Shown here: positions 34,928-44,624 of the stretch, in pieces
How positions within the stretch are numbered: position 1 is the first letter of the stretch
How the letters are laid out: every line of letters begins with the position of its first letter
From: Thalassotalea psychrophila
GTDB lineage: Bacteria > Pseudomonadota > Gammaproteobacteria > Enterobacterales > Alteromonadaceae
Direction: 5' to 3'
DNA: 64,000 nt
Assembly (NCBI RefSeq): GCF_031583595.1
Contig: NZ_CP134145.1
Location: forward strand, 1,550,001-1,614,000
Made by a program: the position numbers and the translations under genes
The notes under the pieces: generated by a model
Databases searched by the model: none
What the model was told of the DNA's origin: nothing
What the model saw: the letters and a program-made list of their open reading frames with translations, nothing else

Positions 34928-36763
34928 TTAAAAACCACATTGACGGTCTTGGTTTTTCTCGTCAAGCCATACTTTAAGTGGTGCAAAGTAATCTAAAACC
35001 GCACTTGCGTCCATTTGCTCAGTGCCGGTAAGTACTTTATGAGCTTCTTGCCATGTTTGGCTTGCACCCATTTCTAATACTTGGTTTAGCTTGGCTCCGG
35101 CTTCTTTATTGTTGTAAATTGAACAACGATTAATTGAACCTTCGTTACCAGCTACTTCACATAACGATTTGTGGAATTCAAATTGTAGTATGTGTGCTAA
35201 AAAGTAACGTGAATAAGGTACATTGCCAGGTACATGATATTTTGAACCTGGGTCAAAGTCAGTAGCCGAGCGGGCAATAGGCGCTTTAACACCTTGGTAT
35301 TTTTCTCTTAATTCCCACCAAGCAGTATTGTAGTTTTCAGGAGTGATTTCACCGTTAAATACTTTCCAACGCCATTGATCAACTAATAATCCAAATGGAA
35401 TAAAGGCAATTTTTTCTAATGCCATTTTCATTAATAAACCAATATCTTTCGATTCATCAGGAATGGTATCAATTAAGCCGATTTCTTTCAGGTAAGCTGG
35501 CGTTACAGACAAGGCTATAGTATCGCCAATTGCTTCATGGAAACCATCGTTAGCGCTGTTTTGGAAAAACACTGACTGGTCTTTATACGCGCGTTGGTAG
35601 AAGTTATGTCCTAACTCATGGTGAATAGTAGAGAACTCTTCACCGGTTTTTTGAATACACATTTTAATACGAATATCGTCTTGTGAATCAAGGTTCCAAG
35701 CTGAAGCATGACAAACCACATCGCGATCTTCTGGCTTGGTGAATAATGAACGCTCCCAGAATGTTTCTGGTAATTCTTCAAAACCTAATGAAGTGAAGAA
35801 GTTTTCAGCGCCTTTAACCATATCAATTTCGCTATATTCATGCTTAATTAACTGGTCTGTTACTGAATAGCCAGGATCGGCATTTTCAGGTGCAACTAAG
35901 TCGTATACATTGCCCCAACTTTGCGCCCACATATTACCAAGAAGGTGTGCAGGAATAGCTTCATCTTGTGGTACTTTGTCTTCACCATAATGCTCACCAA
36001 GCTCTGCACGTACATGACAATGTAAAGCATCATATAAGGGCTTTACTTGTTCCCATAAACGATCTAATTCGTTGGCAAATTCATCAGCAGGCATATCGTA
36101 ATTTGAACGCCACATTGCACCTAAATCAGGGTAACCTAAACCTTGTGCACCTTCGTTGGCGAGTTCTACTTCTCGAACAAATAATGGCTTCATTTCTGGA
36201 CTAATTGTACGCCAGCCTTGCCAGGCTTCTAATAATTCGCTGTAGTCTCGAGATTCAGCCATTACAGCCGACAGTTGACCTAAACTTTGCTTTTCACCTT
36301 TAGCATTAGTGTAAGTGCCTTTACCGTACATACCACCTAAGTCTGCGGCAATTTTAGCAAGCTCGGCGCTTTTGGCTGAATCTTGTGGTGCCGGTAATAC
36401 CAAGGCTTGTTTTAAAATGTTTAATTTACGGCGTTGCTCAGGGCTTACTTCAACATTATCAAATTTAGCTGCTTGTAGGGCGAAGCGAACACCAGCTTCA
36501 GAATATTCTTGCGCGGCTGCAGCTGATAGTGCTGCGGTATCGTCGGTAATAAAGTTTTGGTAAATCCATTCAACTTTTGAACCTTCATTAATTAATTGAT
36601 CAAGTTCTTCAGCTGTTGCTGTAAGGAATTTATTTACGTCAGCAACGGTATATGTTGCCTTAACCGGCGCTGCCGTGGTGGTGCTAGTATTTTGTTCGCA
36701 ACCTGTTGTTGCAATTGCTGCAGCTACTATTAGTGCTGCACTGGTAAGTTTAAATGATTTCAT
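34928..36763 (-). CDS. M2-family (ACE-like) peptidyl-dipeptidase lipoprotein
   Basis: The 611-residue product has a lipoprotein signal with lipobox TTGC (Cys22) and the zinc peptidase motif HHELGH near residue 380, with the family context STIHHELGHNFYQRAYK and a downstream HEAIGDT that supplies the third ligand. Members remove dipeptides from peptide C-termini, here probably from the periplasmic face of a membrane. Length is typical of the bacterial enzymes. It is one of several secreted peptidases in the window and stands alone between two terminator-bounded units. Confidence 0.93.
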   Translation of the reverse strand: MKSFKLTSAALIVAAAIATTGCEQNTSTTTAAPVKATYTVADVNKFLTATAEELDQLINEGSKVEWIYQNFITDDTAALSAAAAQEYSEAGVRFALQAAKFDNVEVSPEQRRKLNILKQALVLPAPQDSAKSAELAKIAADLGGMYGKGTYTNAKGEKQSLGQLSAVMAESRDYSELLEAWQGWRTISPEMKPLFVREVELANEGAQGLGYPDLGAMWRSNYDMPADEFANELDRLWEQVKPLYDALHCHVRAELGEHYGEDKVPQDEAIPAHLLGNMWAQSWGNVYDLVAPENADPGYSVTDQLIKHEYSEIDMVKGAENFFTSLGFEELPETFWERSLFTKPEDRDVVCHASAWNLDSQDDIRIKMCIQKTGEEFSTIHHELGHNFYQRAYKDQSVFFQNSANDGFHEAIGDTIALSVTPAYLKEIGLIDTIPDESKDIGLLMKMALEKIAFIPFGLLVDQWRWKVFNGEITPENYNTAWWELREKYQGVKAPIARSATDFDPGSKYHVPGNVPYSRYFLAHILQFEFHKSLCEVAGNEGSINRCSIYNNKEAGAKLNQVLEMGASQTWQEAHKVLTGTEQMDASAVLDYFAPLKVWLDEKNQDRQCGF

Positions 36764-37029
36764 AGGGACTCTATTATTTTCTAATTATTTTATGTTGTTT
36801 AGTATAGTGAAGTAGCGAGTATATTAGAAACGAGCGGGAAGAACAAAAAAAGAGACCCACAGCCAATTGACAGATCGAACTTATGGGTCCAGGGAGAACT
36901 TTTATATAAGTTAATTATGGTAGAAAACATCAAAATAGCTCGTTTTTTAAACGATATTTTTATATTAATTTTGAATTTATAAATCGATATACTTAATCCT
37001 GTTTTATTTCTCTATAAGTGAGTTGTTAC

Positions 37030-37073
37030 TTGACACTTTTATTGCTTCCTGTCATTTTAAACGAACGTTTAAA
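37030..37073 (+). promoter_or_regulatory. PsrA-like operator at its own promoter
   Basis: TTTAAACG (37056-37063) and CGTTTAAA (37066-37073) form a perfect inverted repeat with two central bases. This fits the AAAC-N2-4-GTTT core reported for PsrA-type regulators. It lies just downstream of a TTGACA hexamer (37030-37035), covering the expected -10 area, so autorepression is likely. Confidence 0.6.
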
Positions 37074-37116
37074 TAGTAATGAAAACTATAATAAAAAATT
37101 ACCAACGGCACCCGTT

Positions 37117-37746
37117 ATGAACACAAAAACAAAGATTTTAAATGCTGCGGAGCTGCTTTTCGCTGAAAAGGGCTTCGCGACCACTTCGCTTAGAGAAATT
37201 ACTAGCGATGCTGAGGTGAATTTAGCTGCGGTTAATTACCATTTTGGCTCTAAAAAAGAATTAATTAAAGCGCTTATGAAACGCTACCTTGATCAATTAT
37301 CACCAATATTGGTTAGTGCGTTAACCAAGGTAAATGAACAAGCTGAACAGCCAACGTTAGAGCAGGTATTTACCGCTTTTATTGAACCATTACTTACTCT
37401 TAATGATTTTAGAGAAAATGGTACCAGTACTTTCTTACAATTATTAGGGCGCAGTTATACCGATAGCCAAGGTTTTTTACGTTGGTTTATTACTACTACT
37501 TACCCTGATATTTTGGATAACTTTGTTGCTGCAGTGCATAGAGCTTATCCAGAATTATCTACAGAAGATATATTTTGGCGCCTACATTTTACTATGGGCA
37601 CGGCGGTATTCACTATGTCTTCAACTGGCGCTCTTATCGATATTGCTCAGAATGATTTTGATGAAGAAGTGGATGTTGCGGGTGTGATCCGCCGCATTAT
37701 TCCTTATGTTGCTGCGGGTGTTGGCGCACCAATCAGTAAAGCATAA
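37117..37746 (+). CDS. TetR-family regulator, PsrA-like (fatty-acid responsive)
   Basis: The 209-residue protein has a TetR helix-turn-helix (KILNAAELLFAEKGFATTSLREI..NLAAVNYHFGSKKELI) strongly resembling PsrA, which in Pseudomonas and Shewanella controls fatty-acid oxidation and responds to fatty acids. The start at 37117 was preferred because the open frame upstream to 37018 would cover the operator and promoter. nagZ begins three bases after its stop, an arrangement also found with psrA-like genes in related bacteria. PsrA and FadR coexisting 6 kb apart suggests layered lipid control. Confidence 0.78.
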   Translation: MNTKTKILNAAELLFAEKGFATTSLREITSDAEVNLAAVNYHFGSKKELIKALMKRYLDQLSPILVSALTKVNEQAEQPTLEQVFTAFIEPLLTLNDFRENGTSTFLQLLGRSYTDSQGFLRWFITTTYPDILDNFVAAVHRAYPELSTEDIFWRLHFTMGTAVFTMSSTGALIDIAQNDFDEEVDVAGVIRRIIPYVAAGVGAPISKA

Positions 37747-37749
37747 TTT

Positions 37750-38769
37750 ATGTCATCATTAATGATAGATGTGCATGGCACATCGTTAACTGCTGACGAT
37801 AGAGACGTTATTGCCCATCCCAAAGTAGGTGGATTAATTTTATTTAGTCGCAACTTTGAATCTATTGAGCAACTCATTGCGCTCAATAAAAGCATAAAAT
37901 CAGTTAACCCTAACCTTTTGATTGCAGTTGATCATGAAGGCGGGCGAGTGCAACGCTTCAGAGAAGGCTTTTCTAAAATTCCAGCAATGGGCAAAATCTA
38001 CCAACATGCGAATACTATTGCGTCTAATGAAAATGTAATATCAGTTGCGTCAAACATAGCACTACATATGGGCTATTTAATGGCAGTTGAAGTGCAAAGT
38101 GTTGGTATTGATATAAGTTTTGCGCCAGTGTTAGATATTGATGATATTAGCGATGTTATTGGTGATAGGGGCTTTCATAAAGATCCGGATGTTGTTACTA
38201 GTTTAGCAAATGAATTTATCAAAGGGATGAAACTTGCAGGCATGAAAGCGACAGGGAAGCACTTTCCTGGCCATGGCAGTGTTAAGGAAGATTCTCATAT
38301 TGCCATGCCTGTTGATAACCGGGCGAAACAAGATATTTTTTCCCACGATATGCTTGTATTTAAAAATCTTATTCAACACAACCAAGTTGATGCGTTAATG
38401 CCTGCTCATGTTATTTATCCTCAAGTTGACGCTTTGCCTGTAGGCTTTTCACCTTTCTGGCTGCAAACAGTTTTAAGAGAACAGTTAGGTTTTGAAGGTG
38501 TCATTTTTAGTGATGACTTATCAATGCAGGGAGCTACAACAGCAGGGGGGTATGCAGAGCGTTGTGAAGCTGCCTATGAGGCTGGGTGTGACATGCTACT
38601 TGTTTGTAATGATAGAAATGGTGCTATTGAAGCGATTGATAAAGCAAACATTCCAAACCGTGCAATAAGCATTGCTCGCGTACAATCAATGTTAAATCAA
38701 TCGAAGTATAATTTTGCACAGCTCAAGCTTGACCCTGAGTGGCAAAAAAGTCAGCAATATCTGTTTTAA
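37750..38769 (+). CDS. nagZ: Beta-N-acetylhexosaminidase NagZ
   Basis: The 339-residue glycoside hydrolase family 3 protein removes N-acetylglucosamine from muropeptides in the cytoplasm during cell-wall recycling. The signature KHFPGHG (near residue 170), with DVHG at the start, VDHEGGRVQRF and FSDDLSMQGA (catalytic Asp), is complete. It is translationally close to the PsrA-like gene and is followed within 50 bases by the SLC13 carrier, whose open frame overlaps its 3' end. Length is usual for NagZ. Confidence 0.96.
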   Translation: MSSLMIDVHGTSLTADDRDVIAHPKVGGLILFSRNFESIEQLIALNKSIKSVNPNLLIAVDHEGGRVQRFREGFSKIPAMGKIYQHANTIASNENVISVASNIALHMGYLMAVEVQSVGIDISFAPVLDIDDISDVIGDRGFHKDPDVVTSLANEFIKGMKLAGMKATGKHFPGHGSVKEDSHIAMPVDNRAKQDIFSHDMLVFKNLIQHNQVDALMPAHVIYPQVDALPVGFSPFWLQTVLREQLGFEGVIFSDDLSMQGATTAGGYAERCEAAYEAGCDMLLVCNDRNGAIEAIDKANIPNRAISIARVQSMLNQSKYNFAQLKLDPEWQKSQQYLF

Positions 38770-38813
38770 TCCAAATACATAAAGTATCTAAAAGAATAAG
38801 AGAGCAATATTTA

Positions 38814-40184
38814 ATGAGAAGACAGCATTTTATCTATCTTGCCCCAATTATGGCTGTGCTTTTTCATTATTTACTACTGTCTTTAGGTTTTGAGCCTAAA
38901 GCGGCAATTACTGGTGGCATAACCTTGCTGACTGTTATTTTTTGGGTTACTGAAGCTATCCCAATCCCAGCAACGTCTATTATTCCGTTTGCGTTACTAC
39001 CTTTGTTCAATATTGTTGATCATAAAACGGTTGCATCATCATTAGGATCTCACGTAATTTTGTTGTTAATGGGCGCTTTTATGTTATCTAAGGCACTAGA
39101 GAAAAGTAATGCTCATGAACGTTTAGCGGTTTACATGGTGAAGCTCGTTGGTGTTTCAAGCGGCAGACGTTTAGTGTTTGGCTTTATGCTTGCCGCTGCT
39201 ATGTTGAGTATGTGGATCTCTAACACCGCTACGGTATTAATCATGCTACCAATGGCGTTAGCAATTTTAACTCATGTAGATAACCCTAAACTAAAGGTCG
39301 CGCTTATATTGGGTATTGCTTATGCATCAAGCGTGGGCGGTATAGGGACATTAATTGGCACGCCACCTAATGTTATTTTTATGGGCATCTATGAAGAGCA
39401 AACGGGCAGTGAGTTTGGCTTTGTAGAGTGGATGAAAATTGGTGTTCCAGTTGTACTTGTTGCTATACCTATTATGGCGTTATGGTTAACCCGTAATGTA
39501 CATTTAGAGCAAAAAATTGTATTACCTGAGTTAGGTCCTTGGCGTAGTGAAGAACGTAGAACACTGTTTGTATTTGCGTTAACCGCACTTGCATGGATCA
39601 CCCGTAAAGAACCTTTTGGTGGGTGGAGCTCATTGTTTGAAATTCCAATGGTAGGCGACAGCACCGTAGCACTTACTGCTGCTGTGTTAATGTTTGCTAT
39701 TTCTAATGGCAAAGGAGGGCGATTGCTTGATTGGGATACCGCTAAAACAATTCCTTGGGGAATGTTGCTACTATTTGCCGGTGGTATCGCTTTAGCGAAA
39801 GGTTTTGTTGCTTCAGGGTTAAGTGACATGCTTGGGCAATGGTTAACTTCACTGGCTAATTTACCGCTATTTTTAATGTTACTTACCATATGTTTAGTAG
39901 TGACTTATTTAACTGAAATCACCAGTAATACTGCAACGGCAACACTATTAATGCCTATTCTTGCGGTAGCTGCCATATCTTCAGGTTATGATGCAAAAAT
40001 GTTTATGATCCCCGCTGCAATGTGTGCCAGTTGTGCGTTTATGTTACCTGTGGCAACGGCGCCTAATGCAATTGCCTATGGCACGGGAGAAATAGAGATC
40101 AAACAAATGGTGACCGAAGGCGCTATTTTAAGTGTATTGATAGCTAGTGTGGTGGCTGTGATGTGTTACTTATTGCTTGGTTAG
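38814..40184 (+). CDS. SLC13/DASS-family anion-sodium symporter
   Basis: The 456-residue membrane protein has about 11 to 12 hydrophobic segments and the two DASS repeats with SNT motifs: WISNTATVLIMLPMALAI in the first half and EITSNTATATLLMPILAV in the second. TPPNVIF and TAPNAIAYGTGE are further family signatures. It would import dicarboxylates or sulfate with sodium. The ATG at 38814 with GAGAG upstream was chosen; the frame runs 25 codons further left, into nagZ. Confidence 0.9.
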   Translation: MRRQHFIYLAPIMAVLFHYLLLSLGFEPKAAITGGITLLTVIFWVTEAIPIPATSIIPFALLPLFNIVDHKTVASSLGSHVILLLMGAFMLSKALEKSNAHERLAVYMVKLVGVSSGRRLVFGFMLAAAMLSMWISNTATVLIMLPMALAILTHVDNPKLKVALILGIAYASSVGGIGTLIGTPPNVIFMGIYEEQTGSEFGFVEWMKIGVPVVLVAIPIMALWLTRNVHLEQKIVLPELGPWRSEERRTLFVFALTALAWITRKEPFGGWSSLFEIPMVGDSTVALTAAVLMFAISNGKGGRLLDWDTAKTIPWGMLLLFAGGIALAKGFVASGLSDMLGQWLTSLANLPLFLMLLTICLVVTYLTEITSNTATATLLMPILAVAAISSGYDAKMFMIPAAMCASCAFMLPVATAPNAIAYGTGEIEIKQMVTEGAILSVLIASVVAVMCYLLLG

Positions 40185-40227
40185 AGATATTTATTAAGTC
40201 TTTCATCTACCTAATTATAAAAATAAC

Positions 40228-40287
40228 ATCATCATTCCCCACAAGCCAAAGCGAGATGAGGAATCTCCTGAAGCGTACTGTGGCTTA
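40228..40287. repeat. Dispersed CATCATYCCCCAC... intergenic repeat, copy 1
   Basis: About 60 bases beginning CATCATTCCCCACAAG, with the core GCGAGATGAGG, match the segment at 58929-58988. Repeats of this type occur widely between genes in gammaproteobacteria. Confidence 0.6.
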
Positions 40288-40358
40288 AAGATAGTCTATT
40301 AATTAATAGATGTAATGCTAATTTTTAAAGCAATATCATACGTCAGGAGGCCCCTGAT

Positions 40359-40742
40359 TTACTTAATCCAAGACTTTTGACTAGCCATTTGACTTAACCA
40401 GACCAAATAAATAGCAACAACAATTACCATAACCGGCATTATTGCCCCTCCGGGACCAAACACTTCCCATGCATTACTAATGAAGTAAGCATGAAACATT
40501 TGCACCAACACTGAGGCAAGCGAAATGATCAGAATAATTTTTGCTAATGCCCGCTTTAAAATCAATAACAAACATCCTAATGCACCGCCAAAAACCGCAA
40601 AAGCGAAGGCCATTGTTACCCAGATTGGTGTAGCTGGAGTTGTGCCAGATTCCTGAAGGTATGCCATTACCCCCATCAAGTTCCAGAGCAGTGCGAGCAC
40701 AGCGACAACAGTAAACCATTTAGGTATGTTTGTACTTGTCAT
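40359..40742 (-). CDS. Four-helix inner membrane protein of unknown function
   Basis: The 127-residue product has about four membrane segments (near 8-28, 42-62, 66-86 and 98-118) and short loops; no catalytic motif is visible. Similar small four-helix proteins are annotated only as hypothetical. It starts 17 bases after the dsbB stop in the same direction, so it is probably translated from the dsbB transcript, but a role in disulfide chemistry is not implied because it has just one cysteine. Confidence 0.7.
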   Translation of the reverse strand: MTSTNIPKWFTVVAVLALLWNLMGVMAYLQESGTTPATPIWVTMAFAFAVFGGALGCLLLILKRALAKIILIISLASVLVQMFHAYFISNAWEVFGPGGAIMPVMVIVVAIYLVWLSQMASQKSWIK

Positions 40743-40759
40743 GATGACCTCTCGTTATT

Positions 40760-41287
40760 TTAGTTTTTAGTTTTCATCAAGTTAACTATACGAGAGCTAA
40801 AGAATATTGCAAATAACGCCGTATAAACGCCATAAACGACAATCATCCATTGCGGCATTGAATACCCTAAGAATGACCAGGAAATTTCACCACAATCACC
40901 AGTGGCTTCAAAAAGTGCTGGAAACCATTCATGTAAAGGCATCCACTTAGGGAAGTTAGGGATAAGATCACAGGTATAAAATAATGAACCGGCGTTAGAT
41001 TGAATATCAACATGCTCTATAGCAATTAACAGGCCCCAAATTGCACCAACAGCCCATAATGAAAATCCTATAAGCCTACTAGTAAGTAGATTGTTACCAA
41101 TAGCGCCAATAACGCCTCCTGCCATAATCGCCAGAATTGCCACTCGTTGGTAAATACACATAATGCATGGCTCAAGTCCTAAGCCATATTGAAAAAATAG
41201 AGCACTAAACTCTAAACACAAAGCCGAAGCGGCAAGTAGCCACCATGAACGTGGGTTTAAAACAAACTCATTTAAGGTTTTTAGCAT
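40760..41287 (-). CDS. dsbB: Disulfide bond formation protein B
   Basis: The 175-residue membrane protein has four helices and two cysteine pairs, Cys41/Cys44 (PCIMC) and Cys106/Cys132, as in DsbB, which reoxidises DsbA and passes electrons to quinone. Length and layout are normal. Its position just downstream of nhaB on the same strand matches the order in Shewanella and relatives, although a terminator lies between them here. Confidence 0.95.
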   Translation of the reverse strand: MLKTLNEFVLNPRSWWLLAASALCLEFSALFFQYGLGLEPCIMCIYQRVAILAIMAGGVIGAIGNNLLTSRLIGFSLWAVGAIWGLLIAIEHVDIQSNAGSLFYTCDLIPNFPKWMPLHEWFPALFEATGDCGEISWSFLGYSMPQWMIVVYGVYTALFAIFFSSRIVNLMKTKN

Positions 41288-41442
41288 TTAAAATATACCT
41301 GCTGCTGTACTGAAGTTTTTATTTGAAATAATGATAACTACTTTATTAAATTAATTCTATTCATCGAGGTAGAAAATAGCTTTTCATGAAGTTACAAATC
41401 TATTGCCATCCCTGGCGATTTGCATTCCTTCTTCCATGAAGT

Positions 41443-41467
41443 AAAAAAAAGCGCCAAAAGGCGCTTA
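41443..41467 (-). terminator. Terminator after nhaB
   Basis: AAGCGCC (41449-41455) pairs with GGCGCTT (41460-41466) around AAAA. The A run at 41443-41450 is the T tract for the leftward nhaB transcript. Confidence 0.9.
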
Positions 41468-41490
41468 TTTAAAATACTTTTAACAAAGCA

Positions 41491-43077
41491 TTAGTGGCCC
41501 GAAGCTCCTGCACCTTCAACAATATTATGGTGACCGATGATACCCATCTCATAAAATGTGTTGGTATATTCAACCAGTAAGCCAGAGTAAATGGTTAGCA
41601 ACCCTACAATAGTTAATACAACAGTGTAAGGCAGAGCCATATAAACCATGCGTCCGTAAGACAAACGAATTAGTGGAGCAAGAGCTGAGGTAAGTAAGAA
41701 TAAGAACGCTGCTTGGCCATTAGGTGTCGCAACTGAAGGTAGGTTAGTACCGGTATTAATTGCAACCGCTAACATGTCAAATTGATCGCGGGTGATCTGG
41801 CCAGCAAGTAGCGCTTTTTTCACTTCGGTGATGTAAACAGTACCAACAAACACATTGTCACTTACCATTGAAAGGAAACCATTAGCTAGATAGAACATCA
41901 CTAATTGCATATCGCCTTCATAGGTTAGTACCCAGGTAATTACCGGAGTAAATAATTGCTGATCGATGATAACTGCAACTACGGCAAAGAAAACAGCAAG
42001 TAATGCAGTAAAAGGCAACGCTTCTTCAAACGCATGACCAATTTGATGTTCTTCGGTGATGCCAGTAAAAGCAGTTGCTAAAATGATCACTGTTAAACCA
42101 ATTAAGCCGACAGAGGCTAAATGCAAGGCAAGACCAACAATTAACCAAATAGCAATTAAGCCTTGAGCAAATAGTTTAGCTTTATCAGCTTTAGAACGCT
42201 GGCTTGATTCTTCTTCATCAAATTCAACCAATATTTTGCGAACATTATCGGGAAGGGCAACACCGTAATTAAATATTTTAAACTTTTCAACTAAGAAACA
42301 GGTAATTAAACCACAAATTAATACCGGAATAGTTACAGGTGACATGCGTATTGCAAATTCAACAAAACTCCATCCGGCTTGTTCACCAATAATTAAGTTT
42401 TGTGGCTCACCTACTATAGTCATTACACCACCTAGAGCGGTACCTACACCAGCATGCATTAATAGGTTCCGTAGGTAGGCACGAAATTGTTGTAAATCGT
42501 CACGTGAATAATCAGGTAAGTCATTATCTGAAGTATGATCATGACTGTTGTTGCTTTGTTTACCTGAGGCAACTTTGTGATAAACCGAATAGAAACCGAT
42601 GGCAACACTGATGATCACAGCGATTACTGTTAGCGCGTCTAAAAAGGCCGATAAAAAAGCACTGGCGAAACAGAATAATAAAGAAACAACGATTTTTGAT
42701 TTTACTTTAGTAATTATCTTTGTGAACAAAAATAACAATAAGTTTTTCATGAAGTAGATACCGGCAACCATGAATATAAGCAGTAATACTACCTCTAGGT
42801 TTACGGTTATTTCATGCAACACTTGTTTGGGAGAGCTCATTCCTATAGCAATTGCTTGAATAGCAAGTAAGCCGCCAGGTTGCAAAGGGTAACATTTCAA
42901 CGCCATTGCCAGAGTAAATATAAACTCTAAAACAAGCGCCCAGCCAGCAACGTATGGTGAAATAAAGAAGAAAATAATAGGGTTCAATATAAGAAAGCTT
43001 ATTATTGTTAACTTGTACCACTGAGGCGCTTGACCTAAAAAGTTTCGGTAAAAGGCCTGCAAATATGTTTGCTCCAT
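41491..43077 (-). CDS. nhaB: Na+/H+ antiporter NhaB
   Basis: The 528-residue polytopic protein matches NhaB along its length: N-terminal helices, [17 protein letters not shown], the [21 protein letters not shown] signature, and [24 protein letters not shown] near the end. It exports sodium in exchange for protons at the inner membrane, expected in a marine organism. It is divergent from fadR, an arrangement conserved with E. coli and Vibrio. Confidence 0.97.
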   Translation of the reverse strand: MEQTYLQAFYRNFLGQAPQWYKLTIISFLILNPIIFFFISPYVAGWALVLEFIFTLAMALKCYPLQPGGLLAIQAIAIGMSSPKQVLHEITVNLEVVLLLIFMVAGIYFMKNLLLFLFTKIITKVKSKIVVSLLFCFASAFLSAFLDALTVIAVIISVAIGFYSVYHKVASGKQSNNSHDHTSDNDLPDYSRDDLQQFRAYLRNLLMHAGVGTALGGVMTIVGEPQNLIIGEQAGWSFVEFAIRMSPVTIPVLICGLITCFLVEKFKIFNYGVALPDNVRKILVEFDEEESSQRSKADKAKLFAQGLIAIWLIVGLALHLASVGLIGLTVIILATAFTGITEEHQIGHAFEEALPFTALLAVFFAVVAVIIDQQLFTPVITWVLTYEGDMQLVMFYLANGFLSMVSDNVFVGTVYITEVKKALLAGQITRDQFDMLAVAINTGTNLPSVATPNGQAAFLFLLTSALAPLIRLSYGRMVYMALPYTVVLTIVGLLTIYSGLLVEYTNTFYEMGIIGHHNIVEGAGASGH

Positions 43078-43222
43078 GAAATTCCCTTAGAAATGTTAAT
43101 TATTTATTATGAAATTTTGATTGGCACTATATTAAGCTTTTAATATAACGGGGTAAATAGCCATTTTGTCGAAAACTAAGAATGATATTGTCTAATATCA
43201 ACAATAAAGCAATAAATTAGCT

Positions 43223-43252
43223 TGACAGAATCTGGTACAATCAGTTTATATT
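43223..43252 (+). promoter_or_regulatory. fadR promoter with FadR-like operator in the spacer
   Basis: TTGACA (43223-43228) is followed by TTATAT (43247-43252) or TTTATA one base earlier. CTGGTACAATCAG (43233-43245) lies between them and is the FadR-type half-site pattern CTGGT-N3-ACCAG with one mismatch. Negative autoregulation is suggested. Confidence 0.55.
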
Positions 43253-43301
43253 AACAGATAGCACGCATTTATGACTCCATAGTCATAATTTTAGGATAAT
43301 A

Positions 43302-44012
43302 ATGATAATAAAAGCGCACAGTCCAGCAGGGTTTGCTGAACAATATATTGTAGAATCTATCTGGAACGGTGGATTTCCTCCGGGATCAATTTTACCTGCT
43401 GAAAGAGAACTTTCAGAATTAATTGGAGTAACCCGAACAACCTTACGTGAAGTTTTACAACGTTTATCCCGCGATGGCTGGCTAACGATTCAGCACGGTA
43501 AGCCAACAAAAGTAAATAATTTCTGGGAAACCTGTGGTTTAAATATTCTCAGTAAACTCGCAGAGCTTGATCAAGCTGGCGTTCCTGATTTAGTTGAAAA
43601 CTTACTATCTGCTCGTACTAATATTAGCGCCATTTATGTTAGAGCTGCACTAAAATCAAATCCTGAAAAAGTGATCGAATTACTGACTAATTGCTTGGAA
43701 AAGAGTAATGATGTTGAAAAGTTTGCACAAAATGACTATCAACTCCATCATGATTTAGCCCTTGCCTCAAGTAATCCAATATATGTATTAGTATTAAATG
43801 GGTTTAAAAATTTATATTCTCGTCTTGGTGGGGTGTACTTTGCTAATGATGAAGCGCGATCATTAACCATAAACTTTTATCACTCATTAATAGTCTTAGC
43901 TCAGCAAGGTAAATTTGATGAGGGGATTTTAGCTGTTCGTGAATATGGCCTAGCTTCAGCGAAAGTCTGGTCTGAATTAAAAGAAGATATTTTAAAAGAA
44001 CTTGTACAGTAA
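43302..44012 (+). CDS. fadR: Fatty acid metabolism regulator FadR
   Basis: The 236-residue GntR-family protein has an N-terminal winged helix ([50 protein letters not shown]) and the all-helical acyl-CoA-binding FCD domain. FadR represses fatty-acid degradation and activates unsaturated fatty-acid synthesis, and is released by long-chain acyl-CoA. Divergence from nhaB supports orthology. The gene ends before a nine-base hairpin (44020-44028 with 44041-44049). Confidence 0.96.
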   Translation: MIIKAHSPAGFAEQYIVESIWNGGFPPGSILPAERELSELIGVTRTTLREVLQRLSRDGWLTIQHGKPTKVNNFWETCGLNILSKLAELDQAGVPDLVENLLSARTNISAIYVRAALKSNPEKVIELLTNCLEKSNDVEKFAQNDYQLHHDLALASSNPIYVLVLNGFKNLYSRLGGVYFANDEARSLTINFYHSLIVLAQQGKFDEGILAVREYGLASAKVWSELKEDILKELVQ

Positions 44013-44019
44013 CCCCTTG

Positions 44020-44049
44020 AAGAGTGCGGTTAATAAAAGTCGTACTCTT
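44020..44049 (+). terminator. Hairpin after fadR
   Basis: AAGAGTGCG and CGTACTCTT pair with one G-T, around a 12-base loop. The T run afterwards is short, so strength is uncertain. Confidence 0.55.
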
Positions 44050-44126
44050 TAATAAATCTGCAATTTCCCCATAAATCTATTGTTCTTCCCCCTAAAAACC
44101 AAGTAAACTAGTCGGACTTTATTTAG

Positions 44127-44147
44127 GTACCAATTTAGACTTGGTAT
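44127..44147. repeat. Collapsed TACCAA-family palindrome
   Basis: TACCAA (44128-44133) and TTGGTA (44141-44146) lie only seven bases apart, like the two ends of the MITE-like family without its interior. It is upstream of the Grx4 gene. Confidence 0.4.
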
Positions 44148-44195
44148 AGCCATCATTTTAATAATTTTTGCAAGTTATTGCATGTAGAGGAATCT

Positions 44196-44528
44196 ATGGA
44201 AACTATCGACAAAATCAAACAACAAATTTCTGAAAACCCAATCCTTTTATTTATGAAAGGCTCTCCTAAGTTACCAAGTTGTGGTTTTTCTTCACAAGCT
44301 TCACAAGCATTAATGTCTTGTGGTGAAAAATTTGCATTTGTTGATATTTTACAAAACCCTGACATTCGTGCAGAGTTACCTAAATTTGCAAACTGGCCTA
44401 CCTTCCCACAATTATGGGTAGATGGTGAGTTAGTAGGCGGTTGTGACATTATTATTGAAATGTTCCAACAAGGCGAATTACAAACCCTTATTAAAGAAAC
44501 TGCTGAAAAGTTTCCAGCAGCTGAATAA
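44196..44528 (+). CDS. grxD: Monothiol glutaredoxin Grx4
   Basis: The 110-residue protein has the monothiol CGFS motif (Cys29-Ser32), the preceding KGSPKLPSCGFS context and the later WPTFPQLWVDGELVGGCDI glutathione and cluster-binding region. Grx4 carries 2Fe-2S clusters for iron-sulfur protein maturation. The ATG at 44196 has GAGG six bases upstream; an open frame six codons longer lacks this. It is followed at about 100 bases by a peroxiredoxin gene. Confidence 0.95.
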   Translation: METIDKIKQQISENPILLFMKGSPKLPSCGFSSQASQALMSCGEKFAFVDILQNPDIRAELPKFANWPTFPQLWVDGELVGGCDIIIEMFQQGELQTLIKETAEKFPAAE

Positions 44529-44624
44529 AAATCCATTATTACACTTGTATTTATAAAAAATAGAGCCATATTTATTTCAACATTAAGTGTAATATCTACT
44601 ACAAAAAAATAATTGGAGAAACCC

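Noticed and set aside
39389..39889. 166-codon frame antisense to the SLC13 carrier
   Set aside because: The sense strand encodes complete SNT motifs and membrane helices; the antisense is a shadow.
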